Below are positions 1-7,825 of a stretch of DNA of 11,448 nucleotides, one piece after another. Both the position numbers and the translations under genes were made by a program. The stretch comes from Echinostoma caproni (lineage: Eukaryota; Platyhelminthes; Trematoda; Plagiorchiida; Echinostomatidae). Within the stretch, counting starts at the first letter, position 1, and the number at the start of each line of letters is the position of its first letter. The notes below the pieces were generated by a model. It was not told the origin of the DNA, ran no database searches, and saw nothing but the letters and a program-made list of their open reading frames with translations. The stretch covers positions 1-11,448 of the forward strand of contig UZAN01054617.1 in the NCBI GenBank assembly GCA_900618425.1, written 5' to 3'.

Positions 1-8
1 CAAGGTCG

Positions 9-84
9 ATTGACTACCAATGTCTGGAAACTGTACCGCGCTGTTCCAGGGCAGGCATGACCTCGTAGATCCGAATCCCCACAG
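9..84. repeat. Interspersed repeat R2, copy a (3' part only, cut by window edge)
   Basis: This stretch aligns without gaps to 9251-9326. By hand count about two thirds of bases match overall and about three quarters match from base 28 on. Shared blocks include AAACTGTA, CGCGC and CACAG. A related block ends at 7825 in copy b. Only the last 76 bases are visible because the window starts inside the repeat. It ends where recognisable integrase sequence of element A begins. It has no coding potential that I recognise and its family is unknown to me. Confidence 0.7.
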
Positions 85-882
85 TTGCTTAGTTTGGTTG
101 CCCAGTAACCAATACCACCGACCGCGGACCCCAGTTTGAATTTTCGTTATTCAATACTTTGACCGCGTGTCTTGTTTCTCGTCATGTACGCACCACCGCC
201 TTTCACCCTGCGGAAAACGGTCTGGTTGAGTGATTTCACCGTCAGCTCAAGGCGGCTCTATCCATTCGCTCCCACCTACCTTAGGATGAAACTTTGCTAA
301 TAGTTCTTCTCGGTATTCTCAATTTGCTCAAAGAGGATCTTAAGTGCACGGCAGCCGAGTTAGATTTTGAAACCACTTTGCGTCTGCCTGAAGACTACGT
401 TTCTCCTACCACGCAAGAGAATTTTACAGACAGACAACTATGTCTCAGGCTGCCGGTTCCATATGGGAAAACTGACACCTATTCAATCGCGTCCGCAGTC
501 ACGACGCGTGTTTGTTCATAAGAATCTGGCCCACTGCACTTACGTCTGGGCTTGATTCGATGGTGTCCGTAAACCTCTCCATCTCCCCTACGATGGCCCG
601 TTCAAAGTGGTCCGTCGTGCATCCAAGTTCTTTATTATCGATCGCAATGGTAAAAGGGATAGCGTTTCCCTGGATCGATTGAAACCTGCTTATCTCGATC
701 CCCTTTGCGATTCTTCACTCTTACCTTCCTAGGAACCTCCTGTACCTTCACCCTCTTCTTTTTTCGTCCCTCCTCCGGCGAGAGCACACCCAACGGACTC
801 CAGCTTCCGCTCTGCTTTACGTACCAGCACTTCCACTAGATCAGGTCGTAGAATCCGTTTTCCCTCTAAGTACACAGAATAG
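84..882 (+). pseudogene. Decayed Ty3/Gypsy integrase and pol C-terminus (element A)
   Basis: This is the 3' part of a Gypsy pol gene, which encodes the enzyme that inserts element cDNA into the host chromosome. The first frame shows FGCPV followed by TTDRGPQFE, the block with the second catalytic aspartate. Next comes RTTAFHPAENGLVE with the catalytic glutamate, then LLGI and TTLRLPEDY. From about 440 the homology moves to the next frame: FVHKNL, FDGVRKPL, YDGPFKVV (the GPY/F module), DSVSLDRLKPAYLD, and a terminal TRSGRRIRFPSKY tail typical of CsRn1-like pol ends. Visible damage comprises in-frame stops at 90-92, 231-233 and 282-284, a one-base shift near 436-440, and stops at 553-555 and 730-732. 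The end of the product would be the TAG at 880-882. Reverse transcriptase, RNase H and the first catalytic aspartate lie outside the window or are lost. It is a clear pseudogene. The clade assignment rests on remembered family features. Confidence 0.9.
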
Positions 883-1038
883 TGTCTGGGCAACTCATAA
901 ACTTTTCCCCTTTTTACCGTCCTAACGCGTTTTAAAAACAACAAAAAATCACAAAATCTGTAAAACCAAAAAAATCATAAACCAAAAAAACTTTTTTCTA
1001 TCTTTCCGTGCTCCTACCGCTCCGCATGGATACATCTG

Positions 1039-1075
1039 TTTCATGCGTTTTTGTGCCATTTGTTTTCATGCGTTT
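1039..1075. repeat. 12 bp direct repeat, 25 bp period
   Basis: TTTCATGCGTTT is present at 1039-1050 and again at 1064-1075. Only two units are present, in a T-rich setting. It may be a small local duplication and no function is implied. Confidence 0.6.
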
Positions 1076-1371
1076 GGTCTTTTTTCAGAGCTTTAACTGC
1101 TGCTTCAAAGTTCAACCACATGAAAATTATTTTTGATCAACGGTATGGAATAGGGACCAGTTCGCTCGGCACATATTGCGAAAAAATTTTCGGAACTTTA
1201 TCATGGACTGCTCTTTTTGTCACACTCACGACACCTAAGGTGGGGACGAGGTGTGGAGCCTCCTAGCATGCCTTGCGTACGGGTCTCAATCGCTGTCTTG
1301 CACTTCCCTCACGGGTCGACCGACGGTGTCCGACGCATTTGGCTGTCCTCAGTTAGACAGTGCATCGCGCC

Positions 1372-1398
1372 ACAACTCTTCTTCAAAGGAAGAGTTGT
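1372..1398. repeat. Perfect 10 bp inverted repeat (hairpin)
   Basis: ACAACTCTTC at 1372-1381 is the exact reverse complement of GAAGAGTTGT at 1389-1398, with a 7-base spacer TTCAAAG. The stem would fold in RNA or single-stranded DNA. No T-run follows, and in a eukaryotic setting there is no reason to call it a terminator. Confidence 0.7.
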
Positions 1399-1728
1399 TC
1401 GTGTTCGAGCTGTGTGCGATGTGCAAAATACTAACCAAATAACAAAATTCATCCACCGTGTTATTGCCTGTACATAGACGCTTGGCCGGATTGCTTGTGT
1501 CTATTGGCCACGTAAATTCACTGTACGTTTTATTTTTATTTTGTTTTTGCGATTGTATACCATGGCCATTCTTTTTCAAGCTGGAGCGTTACTGGTGTTG
1601 TTACACATAGATAGGTTTCGGCTTGAGACACAATGTCCACACAGTTATATTGTTTTTCGTTCTTGCCTAGCTTCGACACCAAAATCCATAGCTCCCGTTG
1701 GTCGAGGGCCTCTTACGGCAACCTTCTT

Positions 1729-1737
1729 GAGGGGAGG
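1729..1737 (+). promoter_or_regulatory. Candidate polypurine tract of element A
   Basis: GAGGGGAGG sits a few bases upstream of TGATGTAGTGG, where the LTR starts. In LTR retrotransposons a purine tract directly before the 3' LTR resists RNase H and primes second-strand synthesis. Its presence argues that the LTR at 1742 is a 3' LTR joined to internal sequence and not a solo LTR. The tract is short, so chance is possible. Confidence 0.6.
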
Positions 1738-1741
1738 TTGA

Positions 1742-2212
1742 TGTAGTGGCTTGAGACCAACAGTGTAACATGCTCGAGAGTGTCACCATCTTTGGTCTGC
1801 CTGTTCCAGCACGTATGCTTTCACATGATTGCAAGCATTGGTTGCTTGTAGCATTCGCTCGTGCATCCTTCTCCTTTGTAGCATAGAATCCGCCAGGATC
1901 TTTGGTATCCTGAGACCACTTCTTCAGCTGAGTCTTTTATCTTTGTTTAAGTCTCTACCACCTCCGGTGAAGTACTCCTCACGTTAAACGGTGCGTGAGT
2001 TCAGAGCTACACCTTTCGCTTGCTAAGCATTTCCGCTTTCAGATACTCTTGAGCATAATCAGGCTAAACTCCGGTGCTTCCAGGGAACAGTATATTTCCC
2101 TCGACCAACCAGTGGTTCTTCCTGATTCATACTGGGCGATCGAGAAACACGGGATATTTACAGATCGGATCGTTATTGCGCATCTTGATATCGCTCGTCC
2201 CACATCTCTAAA
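1742..2212 (+). mobile_element. LTR of CsRn1-like Gypsy family (element A, 3' LTR), about 471 bp
   Basis: This block aligns along its length to 10026-10494, with roughly four of five bases identical by eye and few gaps. Shared blocks include CTTCTCCTTTGTAGC, CTTTGTTTAAGT, CCACCTCCGGTGAAGTA, CGGTGCGTGAGTTCAG and GATCGGATCGTT. It starts TGTAGTGG after the purine tract. The shared sequence stops at CTCTAAA (2206-2212), the point where the second copy is followed by a primer-binding site. An LTR would carry the promoter and the RNA processing signals; TATATTT at 2091-2097 is a possible but weak TATA element. The LTR includes an open frame from 1995 that fuses by chance to the reverse transcriptase behind it, so that apparent N-terminus is not a real protein part. 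The length agrees with my recollection of CsRn1 LTRs. Confidence 0.8.
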
Positions 2213-2213
2213 T

Positions 2214-3238
2214 GGCTTTCCGATGCCACTGACGGATGAGATATTTAAACAGCTCCACTCTGCACGGATATTTTCACTAATTGACTTGCGATCTGGGTAT
2301 TGGCGACTATCAGTAGCAGCCAACGACACAGAGAAAACTGCATTTTTTGTCAATGGGCAGCAATACGAATTCGTTCGGATGCCGTTCGAACTGTGCAATG
2401 CACCAGCCACGTTCAGACGTCTGTTGCTACAAATATTGGAAAACTTGGACGGTGTTGTAGTGTACGGTGATGATATTGTAGTGTTCTCGAAGACGCCAGA
2501 GGAACACATTCGTCACCTGGAAGCGGTGCTGGAGAGAATCAAAAATGCGGGGTTGAAACTCAGTGCAAAGGAATGCCATATCGCTCGGGACACAATCAAC
2601 TGTTTGGGTCACATCGTCGGTGGAGGCCAAATTAAACCGTTGCCCGAGAAGGCTGAAGCAATTCGAAATTTTTCTCTTGCGAAGTCCAAACACCAATTGC
2701 GGTCGTTTTTGGGATTAATAGGATACGATGCAAAATTTGTACCGCACTTCGCTGGAAAGGATGCCCCCTTGTTCCAGTTGCCGAGAAGGGACAAGAAGTT
2801 TGAGTGGACGCCAGAGTTGGAGACGGCCTTCCAGAAGCTAAAAACAATTACGGCTTCTGAGAGAAGATGTCTAAAAATACCAAATCCCGCTGAAACCTTC
2901 ACTATGGCCGTCGATGCTAGCGATATTGGAATCGGAGCAGTGCTGTCACAACCTTCCGGAGTAATTGAATATGCCAGCCGTCTGCTCACAGACGCCAAGA
3001 GGAAGTACTCGACCACTGAAACGAGTGCTTGGTGATCGTGTGGGCATTAGAGAAATGGCGAATGTGTTTGATTGCGAACACGTTCCACATCAAGACAGAC
3101 CACAAACCATTGACGTGGTTGATGACGGCGCACGACCCGAGAGGAAGACTGGCGCGATGGGCGTATCGTCTTCAGGAATTTACGTTTAGCATTGAACATG
3201 TTGACGGAAAGGATAACGAGATTCCCGACTTCCTGTAG
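2214..3238 (+). pseudogene. Gypsy reverse transcriptase and RNase H (element B), 5'-truncated and frameshifted
   Basis: Reverse transcriptase copies element RNA into cDNA and RNase H removes the RNA strand. The conserved part starts with FPMPLTDEIFKQL at 2217. It then shows FSLIDLRSGYW with the first catalytic Asp (2283-2285), KTAFFVNGQQYEFVRMPF, LCNAPATF, and the YGDD catalytic box (2463-2474). The connection follows with LRSFLGLIGY, and RNase H with MAVDASDIGIGAVLSQ (first Asp 2913-2915). After TTE at 3018-3020 the homology moves to another frame, consistent with loss of one base between 3020 and 3023. It continues VIVWALEKW and TDHKPLTWL (Asp 3098-3100) up to an in-frame TAG at 3236-3238. 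One likely substitution is MPFEL where the family has Gly before Leu. About the first 70-80 residues of a normal domain are missing. The catalytic residues remain, but it is a pseudogene. Confidence 0.93.
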
Positions 3239-4510
3239 CGTCCGATCCACGAGGAAGGTGTCCCATCGGAGGCCATTCCAGTTTCCCGGCTGGTTTCGAG
3301 CGATGTGGAAATTAATAAATATCAGGAAGAAAACGGGCTGGTGCTAACCATCTGTGAACATCTACGGTCAAAAACGAAGCCGGAAGAAACTTCACCAGAA
3401 ATTGGAGAATTATTGAAGATCTGGGATCGCCTGCATTTGAACAGTGAGACTTTTGTGATTGAAGTGGACATGGAACGCGGACTGAGACCTATGTGACTGC
3501 CATTCATCCCAGCCGGCCTTCGCGAACGGGTGTTGAAGCTTGCACACGATGGAGCACATATGGGACGGCAACGAGTTATCGACTCATTACGACGTCGCGT
3601 GTTCTGGCCAACGATGCTCCGGGATGTAATTGAATACATCCGTTCCTTTCCCGAGTGCCAACATTATAAATATACGCCGCCATCAGCACCGCCAATGCAA
3701 CCAATAGACACACAGAGAGTACTTCAAACCTGGGGATTGGATGTGTTTGGACCTCTGCCTATTAGTCCAAGCGGGAACAAGTACATTGTCGTGATGGTCG
3801 AACTCGTATCTCGCTGGGTGGAAGCGATACCAACCTCAGATGAAACAGGAGAAACGGTTCCTCGGATATTTGTAGACAACATGGTTGCACGATTCGGTAT
3901 CCCGGAAAATGTCCCTACCGACCAGGGACCGTGTTTCGAATCCAATATTTTTCGGGAGACCTTAGAGCGCTGTGGCATCAAACGAACAAGAACGTCCCTC
4001 TATCATCCGCAGGCCAAAGAAATGACTGAAAGGTTCAACAGAACAATGAAAGAATGGCTCAATAATCATCGCTGTGATTGGGAAGGAAGCCTACCGGAAA
4101 TCCTCTTCAACTACAGGACAACATCTCATTCAACAACAGAGATACCACCCTTCGAAATCATATATGGTAGAGAACCCAGAACACCGCTTGATGCGTTACT
4201 CGGAAGATCCGGTAAACAGCTTCCCACGAAGGAGCGAGACAAGCTGGAGAGAGAAGCGGTTGAGAAAACCAGGCAAACTCAGCAGCGCAACAAGGCAAAG
4301 TACGACAAAGAACACCAATCACAAAAGTGGCAGCCGTGCGTACAAGGACAGCTGGTAAAAGTTAAGAACCAAGGCAGACCAGAAACAACAAGACCGGGGA
4401 CCGGAAAGTTCAAGCAGCGGTGGATGGTGCCATTCACCATTCTGGAGAGAAAGAAAGAACGACAGTTTTCAGATCAATCAGGGTCCTCAAGGAAGATGGG
4501 TAAATGGTAA
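3239..4510 (+). pseudogene. Gypsy integrase (element B), interrupted
   Basis: This continues in the same frame as the RNase H part, with a second in-frame stop TGA at 3494-3496; the longest open piece is 3530-4510. In residues from 3530 it has the His pair of the zinc-binding region (AHDGAHMG), and CPEC is altered to FPEC with the first Cys changed to Phe (3647-3649). The core starts WGLDVFGPLP with Asp 71. VPTDQGPCFES gives Asp 131 and TERFNRTM gives Glu 167, so Asp and Glu are 35 residues apart as in the DD35E family. Then come LLFNYRTT-like LFNYRTTSHSTTE, the YGREP block, a charged region (RQTQQRNKAKYDKEH) and RWMVPFTIL, a degraded GPY/F module in which Gly is Val. The C-terminus after about 4470 no longer resembles the family and the stop at 4508-4510 may be premature. 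The catalytic triad is intact but the whole pol is not translatable. Confidence 0.93.
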
Positions 4511-4547
4511 AGAATTGGAGCATTGGTACACCCGCGGCAACCATTTT

Positions 4548-5037
4548 AGAGGAGGGGCAAGTGTGATGGAAGGCAGTACAAAGAGAGTCCCGGTTAGCGA
4601 CCGAAGCAAGAATGGGGCTCATCCGACCAGACGCGCAGACGCAGCGGCGGGAAGTGCTTCGCGAGACAATGTTGACTGCCACCCGAAAAGAGCGAATCGA
4701 CAATTACAGCCCGACAGACAATCCGCGACTAACGGGAAAGATACCTACCGAATGCCACAACGTCGGAGCTGTCGATCAACGCATCTCGCGCCGCGATCGG
4801 GTCAAACCAGTCGGAATGGCACGTTGTAGAAGAGGCAACGTACGTGCCAATTGCGGACCAAAACCAACAAGGAATGAGCCACAGAAAGAGGTATGAATCA
4901 TCCCGCCGCACGGTTGAGAATTGACTGTATATAATCGAACGCATACACTGTTTTACTTTTGAATTGGATCAATAGACGTTTTCTCAGCCAGGTCGCGTTC
5001 TCGCCCCTAATGACTACACAGGGCAGTTTTCAATGCA
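4548..5037 (+). mobile_element. Possible polypurine tract and 3' LTR of element B (weak)
   Basis: AGAGGAGGGG (4548-4557) is followed by TGTGATGG at 4562, just after the end of pol, which is where a 3' LTR should start. A TATATAA box is at 4928-4934. CA dinucleotides that could end an LTR lie near 5034-5037, just before repeat R3. That would give an LTR of about 475 bp. There is no second copy of this LTR in the window to compare with, so the boundaries are inferred from position only. Open frames here (4515-4829, 4612-4896) are rich in Arg and Thr and do not resemble known proteins. Confidence 0.3.
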
Positions 5038-5051
5038 GGGAAGTCGATTGT

Positions 5052-5310
5052 TGCCAGTGTTATCAGGATTTGGTTACATAGTCATTTATACAACAGAATA
5101 TCTCATTTGGAACAATTTTGTAGAATTTCGGCACATATACATGAAATTTAATGGAGCAATCCATTATCAGATGCGCATTTGTGTATTCACCGTACCGAAC
5201 AGCAGCAGTTTGCTTCCACAGGTCTTGTTGATTTTTGGACGTTCAAGGAAACCGCTCATCTCCTCTTTTGCGTACTACCCACAAGTGAGTAGTATCTCAT
5301 AACACTAGTA
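5052..5310. repeat. Interspersed repeat R3, copy a
   Basis: It aligns to 8598-8859 in the same orientation with very few gaps and roughly three quarters identity by eye. Shared blocks include ATATCTCATTTGGAACAA, GTATTCACC, CAGCAGTTTGC and TTTTGCGTACTAC. It begins just after the presumed 3' end of element B and may start a little earlier, near 5035, where similarity becomes weak. One forward frame is open across copy a (5033-5302), but the matching frame of copy b is interrupted or shifted, so I do not call it coding. Family unknown. Confidence 0.85.
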
Positions 5311-6040
5311 AACCGATATTTCCTTGCATCCAACCTGTTTGTGTTCTTTTCTGGATGTTATTGATGACTGTTACTTTACTGGTGGATCTCAAAATTACAA
5401 TCTTTAGTTCGGCAACATAGTTGATCGCATCGAACTGCTGCGTATGAGCGACATCAGTTTGCTTTATCCCAAATTGGATAGTGCAAGGTAGGCCGCACAG
5501 AACTGTTTCTCAAAAATGCTCTATTTCAATATTTGTGGATAACCCTCCTTGTCTTGACAAAGCCACAGTATTCACAAATTGAATATTAGCATGACTGCTT
5601 CAAAACTTTTCTTTAGTATTACTACTATTGGACCATGGTCTTTCAAATATTTGTCTCGAAAATAGTTACTGGTATATCCTTTTCTTTTTATTGAATACAC
5701 AATGATGAAATTTTCAGAACGGGGGAAGCAGCCAATCAAAGGGCTGCCATACAACACACAAATGATGGGGAAAGTTAGTTGGTAGTGTTGGATTCTAACA
5801 CTCGTCCTCCTGCGTGATGATTCATGACGTCGTCTTGAGTAGAAGATAAACAATCCAACCGAAAACCCGAAACGAATATTCTCATGGCATGCATCTGATC
5901 AAAAAAGCTTGGATTTTTGCATGCAATGATCAACGTTTGCACAAAAGCTGATTTGAAGCCCACATTGGGGCAGACACTAGTGCAACTACCAGGAGCTAAA
6001 TACGATCCACTCAAAGATTTTACGCATTATTTTCGGCTTC
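5311..6040. other. No recognisable gene; possible faint R2 similarity near 5410-5470
   Basis: No open frame here resembles a known protein. Around 5413-5470 there is a faint resemblance (ACAT, GATC, TATCCCAA spaced similarly) to the start of R2 at 8945-9000, at about the same distance behind R3 as in the other copy. By eye I cannot separate this from chance. The rest is ordinary AT-leaning sequence. Confidence 0.35.
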
Positions 6041-6072
6041 AAATAATCATTTGTGATTAACAAAGATTATTT
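6041..6072. repeat. AT-rich near-palindrome (13 bp stem, one bulge, 5-base loop)
   Basis: AAATAATC (6041-6048) pairs with GATTATTT (6065-6072), and inside it TTTGT (6050-6054) pairs with ACAAA (6060-6064). One A at 6049 is bulged and GATTA forms the loop. It is a compact hairpin in AT-rich DNA. It could be a relic of a small inverted-repeat element or a chance cruciform. Confidence 0.7.
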
Positions 6073-7483
6073 TGTCAAGTAAATTCAAGAGTGAACTTTA
6101 TTCGTCCGTTATGGATAAAATTTTCGATGAAAAATGTTATCTATTTCACTATGATATTCTAATGGGTTTAGAGATGTGACATTTTGTAAAATAGACAATA
6201 TTAAAGAAGAGCTAGATCGCGTAGCAAATGTTAAAAATTTCAGCATGACAATTTACATTAGACTGGGCATCAGTTCATTTGATATTCGTTCTCTGGAAAC
6301 CAATAAACGAGGAAGAGTGTGAATCGTGCAACGAGTACGCTCGCACCTTGATACAACTTCCCGGTAGCCAATCAGGAAACGGATTTCTCGACCAGTCCTG
6401 TGGTCTCAAGTGGCACCATTCGAATTGGCTGAATGTAAGCAGGCAAACAGATGAACCACATCATTGTCAATTGGACATGGAAAAATCGACCAACGATTGT
6501 TTGCTGCTTGTGATATTTATGTGCATAGTTTTTTGCATAGAATTAACTGTATGCGCAACTCAGCTTGTTTCTACCTAACTTTGCGCTCTATTCAGTGGGT
6601 TTTCCAGTTCGAATTCGCTCGATTCTATTCCGAATACTATAAAAGAATAAGGTGTAACGGAATTTTGAAAAGTTTTGGTACGAGTGTATACGTGTTAAAT
6701 TTTATTGCAAGTGACAGAAGCAGAAATAGAGCGAGAGAAGTTTGGAGTACAAAGGATGTGTTGCATCAGACAAGATTGAGTTACAAAGACGATCACACAC
6801 TAGTTGACAATAGACCAGCGCAACATAATGCACAGCTCCATATCCATAGAGACGCTTTTCAGAGAGCGTCTGACCAATAAGAGATCCTTAGGCAATAGAC
6901 CAGGGAAGCAAACGGGGAGCAGTAGGTTCAATGACATAAACTCGCGAAAATAACTTTAGAAATGATGTATAACGACACCCTTAGATGTCAAAGGCGTGAA
7001 ATATAACGGGTCAGCTTGTTAGCCATAAGAAACGTTTGCTGTACGTGGGAGGACAAATTGAAGTCAGCAGACAGAAAACATCCAGGTTATTTGAAGCGTT
7101 GTGACCTTAAAACGTTTAACGAAGCGCTTAAGATGTTGGGAACAGACTGTGAGTATACTTGAATGCTGTGTAGTAAATTTTGTTGTAGTGGCCAACGAAA
7201 GGTGACGACCATGTTCGCGGCCGTAAAATTAGTCTCGCCGACGGCAGCAAAATTCTGTGGGTCGAATCTAGTGTACTAGCATGACTGAGCAAACGTGGGA
7301 CCGATGAACGTGAATGATGAGTCAGGCAAAATGGGTGAGGTGTGTGGAGTAAGATTTTAGATCTCCAATCCGCTGATAACAATCGTCGTACTGCTTCGCC
7401 CGCGAGAAAGGGTGAACGATAATCATAGCTATCCAAGCCAGAGCAGTAACGGAATTGGGCGAATGCAGTAATAAGAACAGACA
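6073..7483. other. No recognisable gene or repeat
   Basis: This is a long AT-leaning stretch. The longest open frames are 6279-6578 and 6464-6880 on the forward strand and 7128-7484 on the reverse strand. None resembles a protein family I know, they overlap each other in different frames, and none carries conserved-looking motifs. The 6279 frame has a short hydrophobic run near its end (LLLVIFMCIVFCIEL), which alone is not evidence for a membrane protein. I treat the region as non-coding. Confidence 0.5.
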
Positions 7484-7825
7484 CGAACTACGGATCACGA
7501 AGCACTGTCGCAACTGAAGCACAGAATCGTACCAGAAATTGTAAGCTGGAATTTCCAGTCACCAAAACGCAGGAAAAAGGCCAGAGAAGTAGCGGTTGGT
7601 TTATCGAGCGCAATCAACGAGATTAAATAACATAATAACAAAGAAATTTCATTGATTATACAAGTCTCCACCAATGGCCTGCTTTTATTCTTGACGTCAT
7701 ACAACTTCTGTCCGAAACGCACGACTCCTGATTGATCGGTGCGATTGGCTCTGCAATTCGTTATTCAGAAACGATAACGCATCGCTTCGTGGTTGGCGTT
7801 ATCCCGTGGGTCAGGATTACCACAG
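7484..7825. repeat. Interspersed repeat R2, copy b
   Basis: It aligns with 8945-9326 in the same orientation. Matching landmarks are GGATCA followed by AAGCACT, AGGAAAA.GGCCA, TTATTATT-like spacing to CACCAAT, ACTTCTGTC, CTGATTG, and finally GGAT.ACCACAG. Copy b lacks about 40-50 bases that copy c has before the AAC.GTA..GC block. Similarity is moderate and the left boundary is soft; it may begin up to 50 bases earlier. An overlapping open frame on the reverse strand (7495-7722) is not conserved between copies. Confidence 0.65.

Larger units (their letters stand above)
883..1728. other. Non-coding stretch between integrase remnant and LTR, with A-rich tract and hairpin
   Basis: I see no gene here. 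The short open frames do not resemble envelope or other element proteins. About 930-990 is strongly A-rich with AC-type interruptions and then switches to T-rich around 990-1000. A 12-base direct repeat TTTCATGCGTTT occurs at 1039-1050 and 1064-1075. A perfect 10 bp inverted repeat lies at 1372-1398. The stretch could be an untranslated 3' region of element A, a decayed insertion inside it, or flanking DNA. Confidence 0.5.
84..2212 (+). mobile_element. Element A: 3' part of a Ty3/Gypsy (CsRn1-like) LTR retrotransposon
   Basis: The element comprises a decayed integrase (84-882), an untranslated stretch (883-1728), a polypurine tract (1729-1737) and an LTR (1742-2212), all in the order expected for the 3' half of a forward-strand element. 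The LTR is the same family as the one in front of gag in element C. That gag is of the type that normally accompanies a pol ending like this one, which supports linking integrase and LTR. The weak point is the 850 bp gap between pol end and purine tract, longer than expected for this clade. The integrase remnant and the LTR could therefore derive from different insertions. The 5' half is outside the window. Confidence 0.65.
2213..4561 (+). mobile_element. Element B: second, distinct Ty3/Gypsy element, pol part
   Basis: This forward-strand Gypsy fragment starts inside the reverse transcriptase and continues through RNase H, the integrase zinc-binding region, the integrase core and the C-terminal module. 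The domain order RT-RNase H-integrase is that of Ty3/Gypsy and excludes Copia. It is not the same family as A and C: its integrase (YHPQAKEMTERFN, YGREPRTPLDALL) differs from that of A, and the reverse transcriptase type (QYEFVRMPF, LCNAPATF) resembles Mag- or 412-like groups. Gag, protease and the first part of the reverse transcriptase are absent, and the element begins exactly where the LTR at 1742-2212 ends. A purine-rich tract near 4548-4561 may mark its 3' end. Confidence 0.85.

Noticed and set aside
1995..2213. N-terminal 73 residues of the long open frame 1995-3035
   Set aside because: They derive from the LTR, as the homologous LTR at 10026-10494 shows, where the frame is not conserved. 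They are not part of a polymerase protein.
2039..2509. Reverse-strand open frame of 156 codons opposite the RT, and similar ones at 2427-2696 and 2609-3016
   Set aside because: Shadows of the forward RT/RNase H coding sequence. The forward frame carries clear family motifs and the reverse frames carry none.
5033..5302. Open frame spanning R3 copy a as a possible repeat-encoded protein
   Set aside because: In R3 copy b the matching frame is shifted relative to the alignment and then stopped, so the protein is not conserved between copies.
6850..6871. 7 bp inverted repeat AGACGCT / AGCGTCT
   Set aside because: Short stem with no associated gene; in an 11 kb window such stems are expected by chance.
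6464..6880. Forward open frame of 138 codons
   Set aside because: No recognisable motif, no ordinary start context, and it overlaps another open frame. One frame of this length is expected by chance in 11 kb searched in six frames.
7128..7484. Reverse-strand open frame of 118 codons
   Set aside because: Composition rich in Ser, His and Arg without motifs; no family resemblance and no supporting neighbour.
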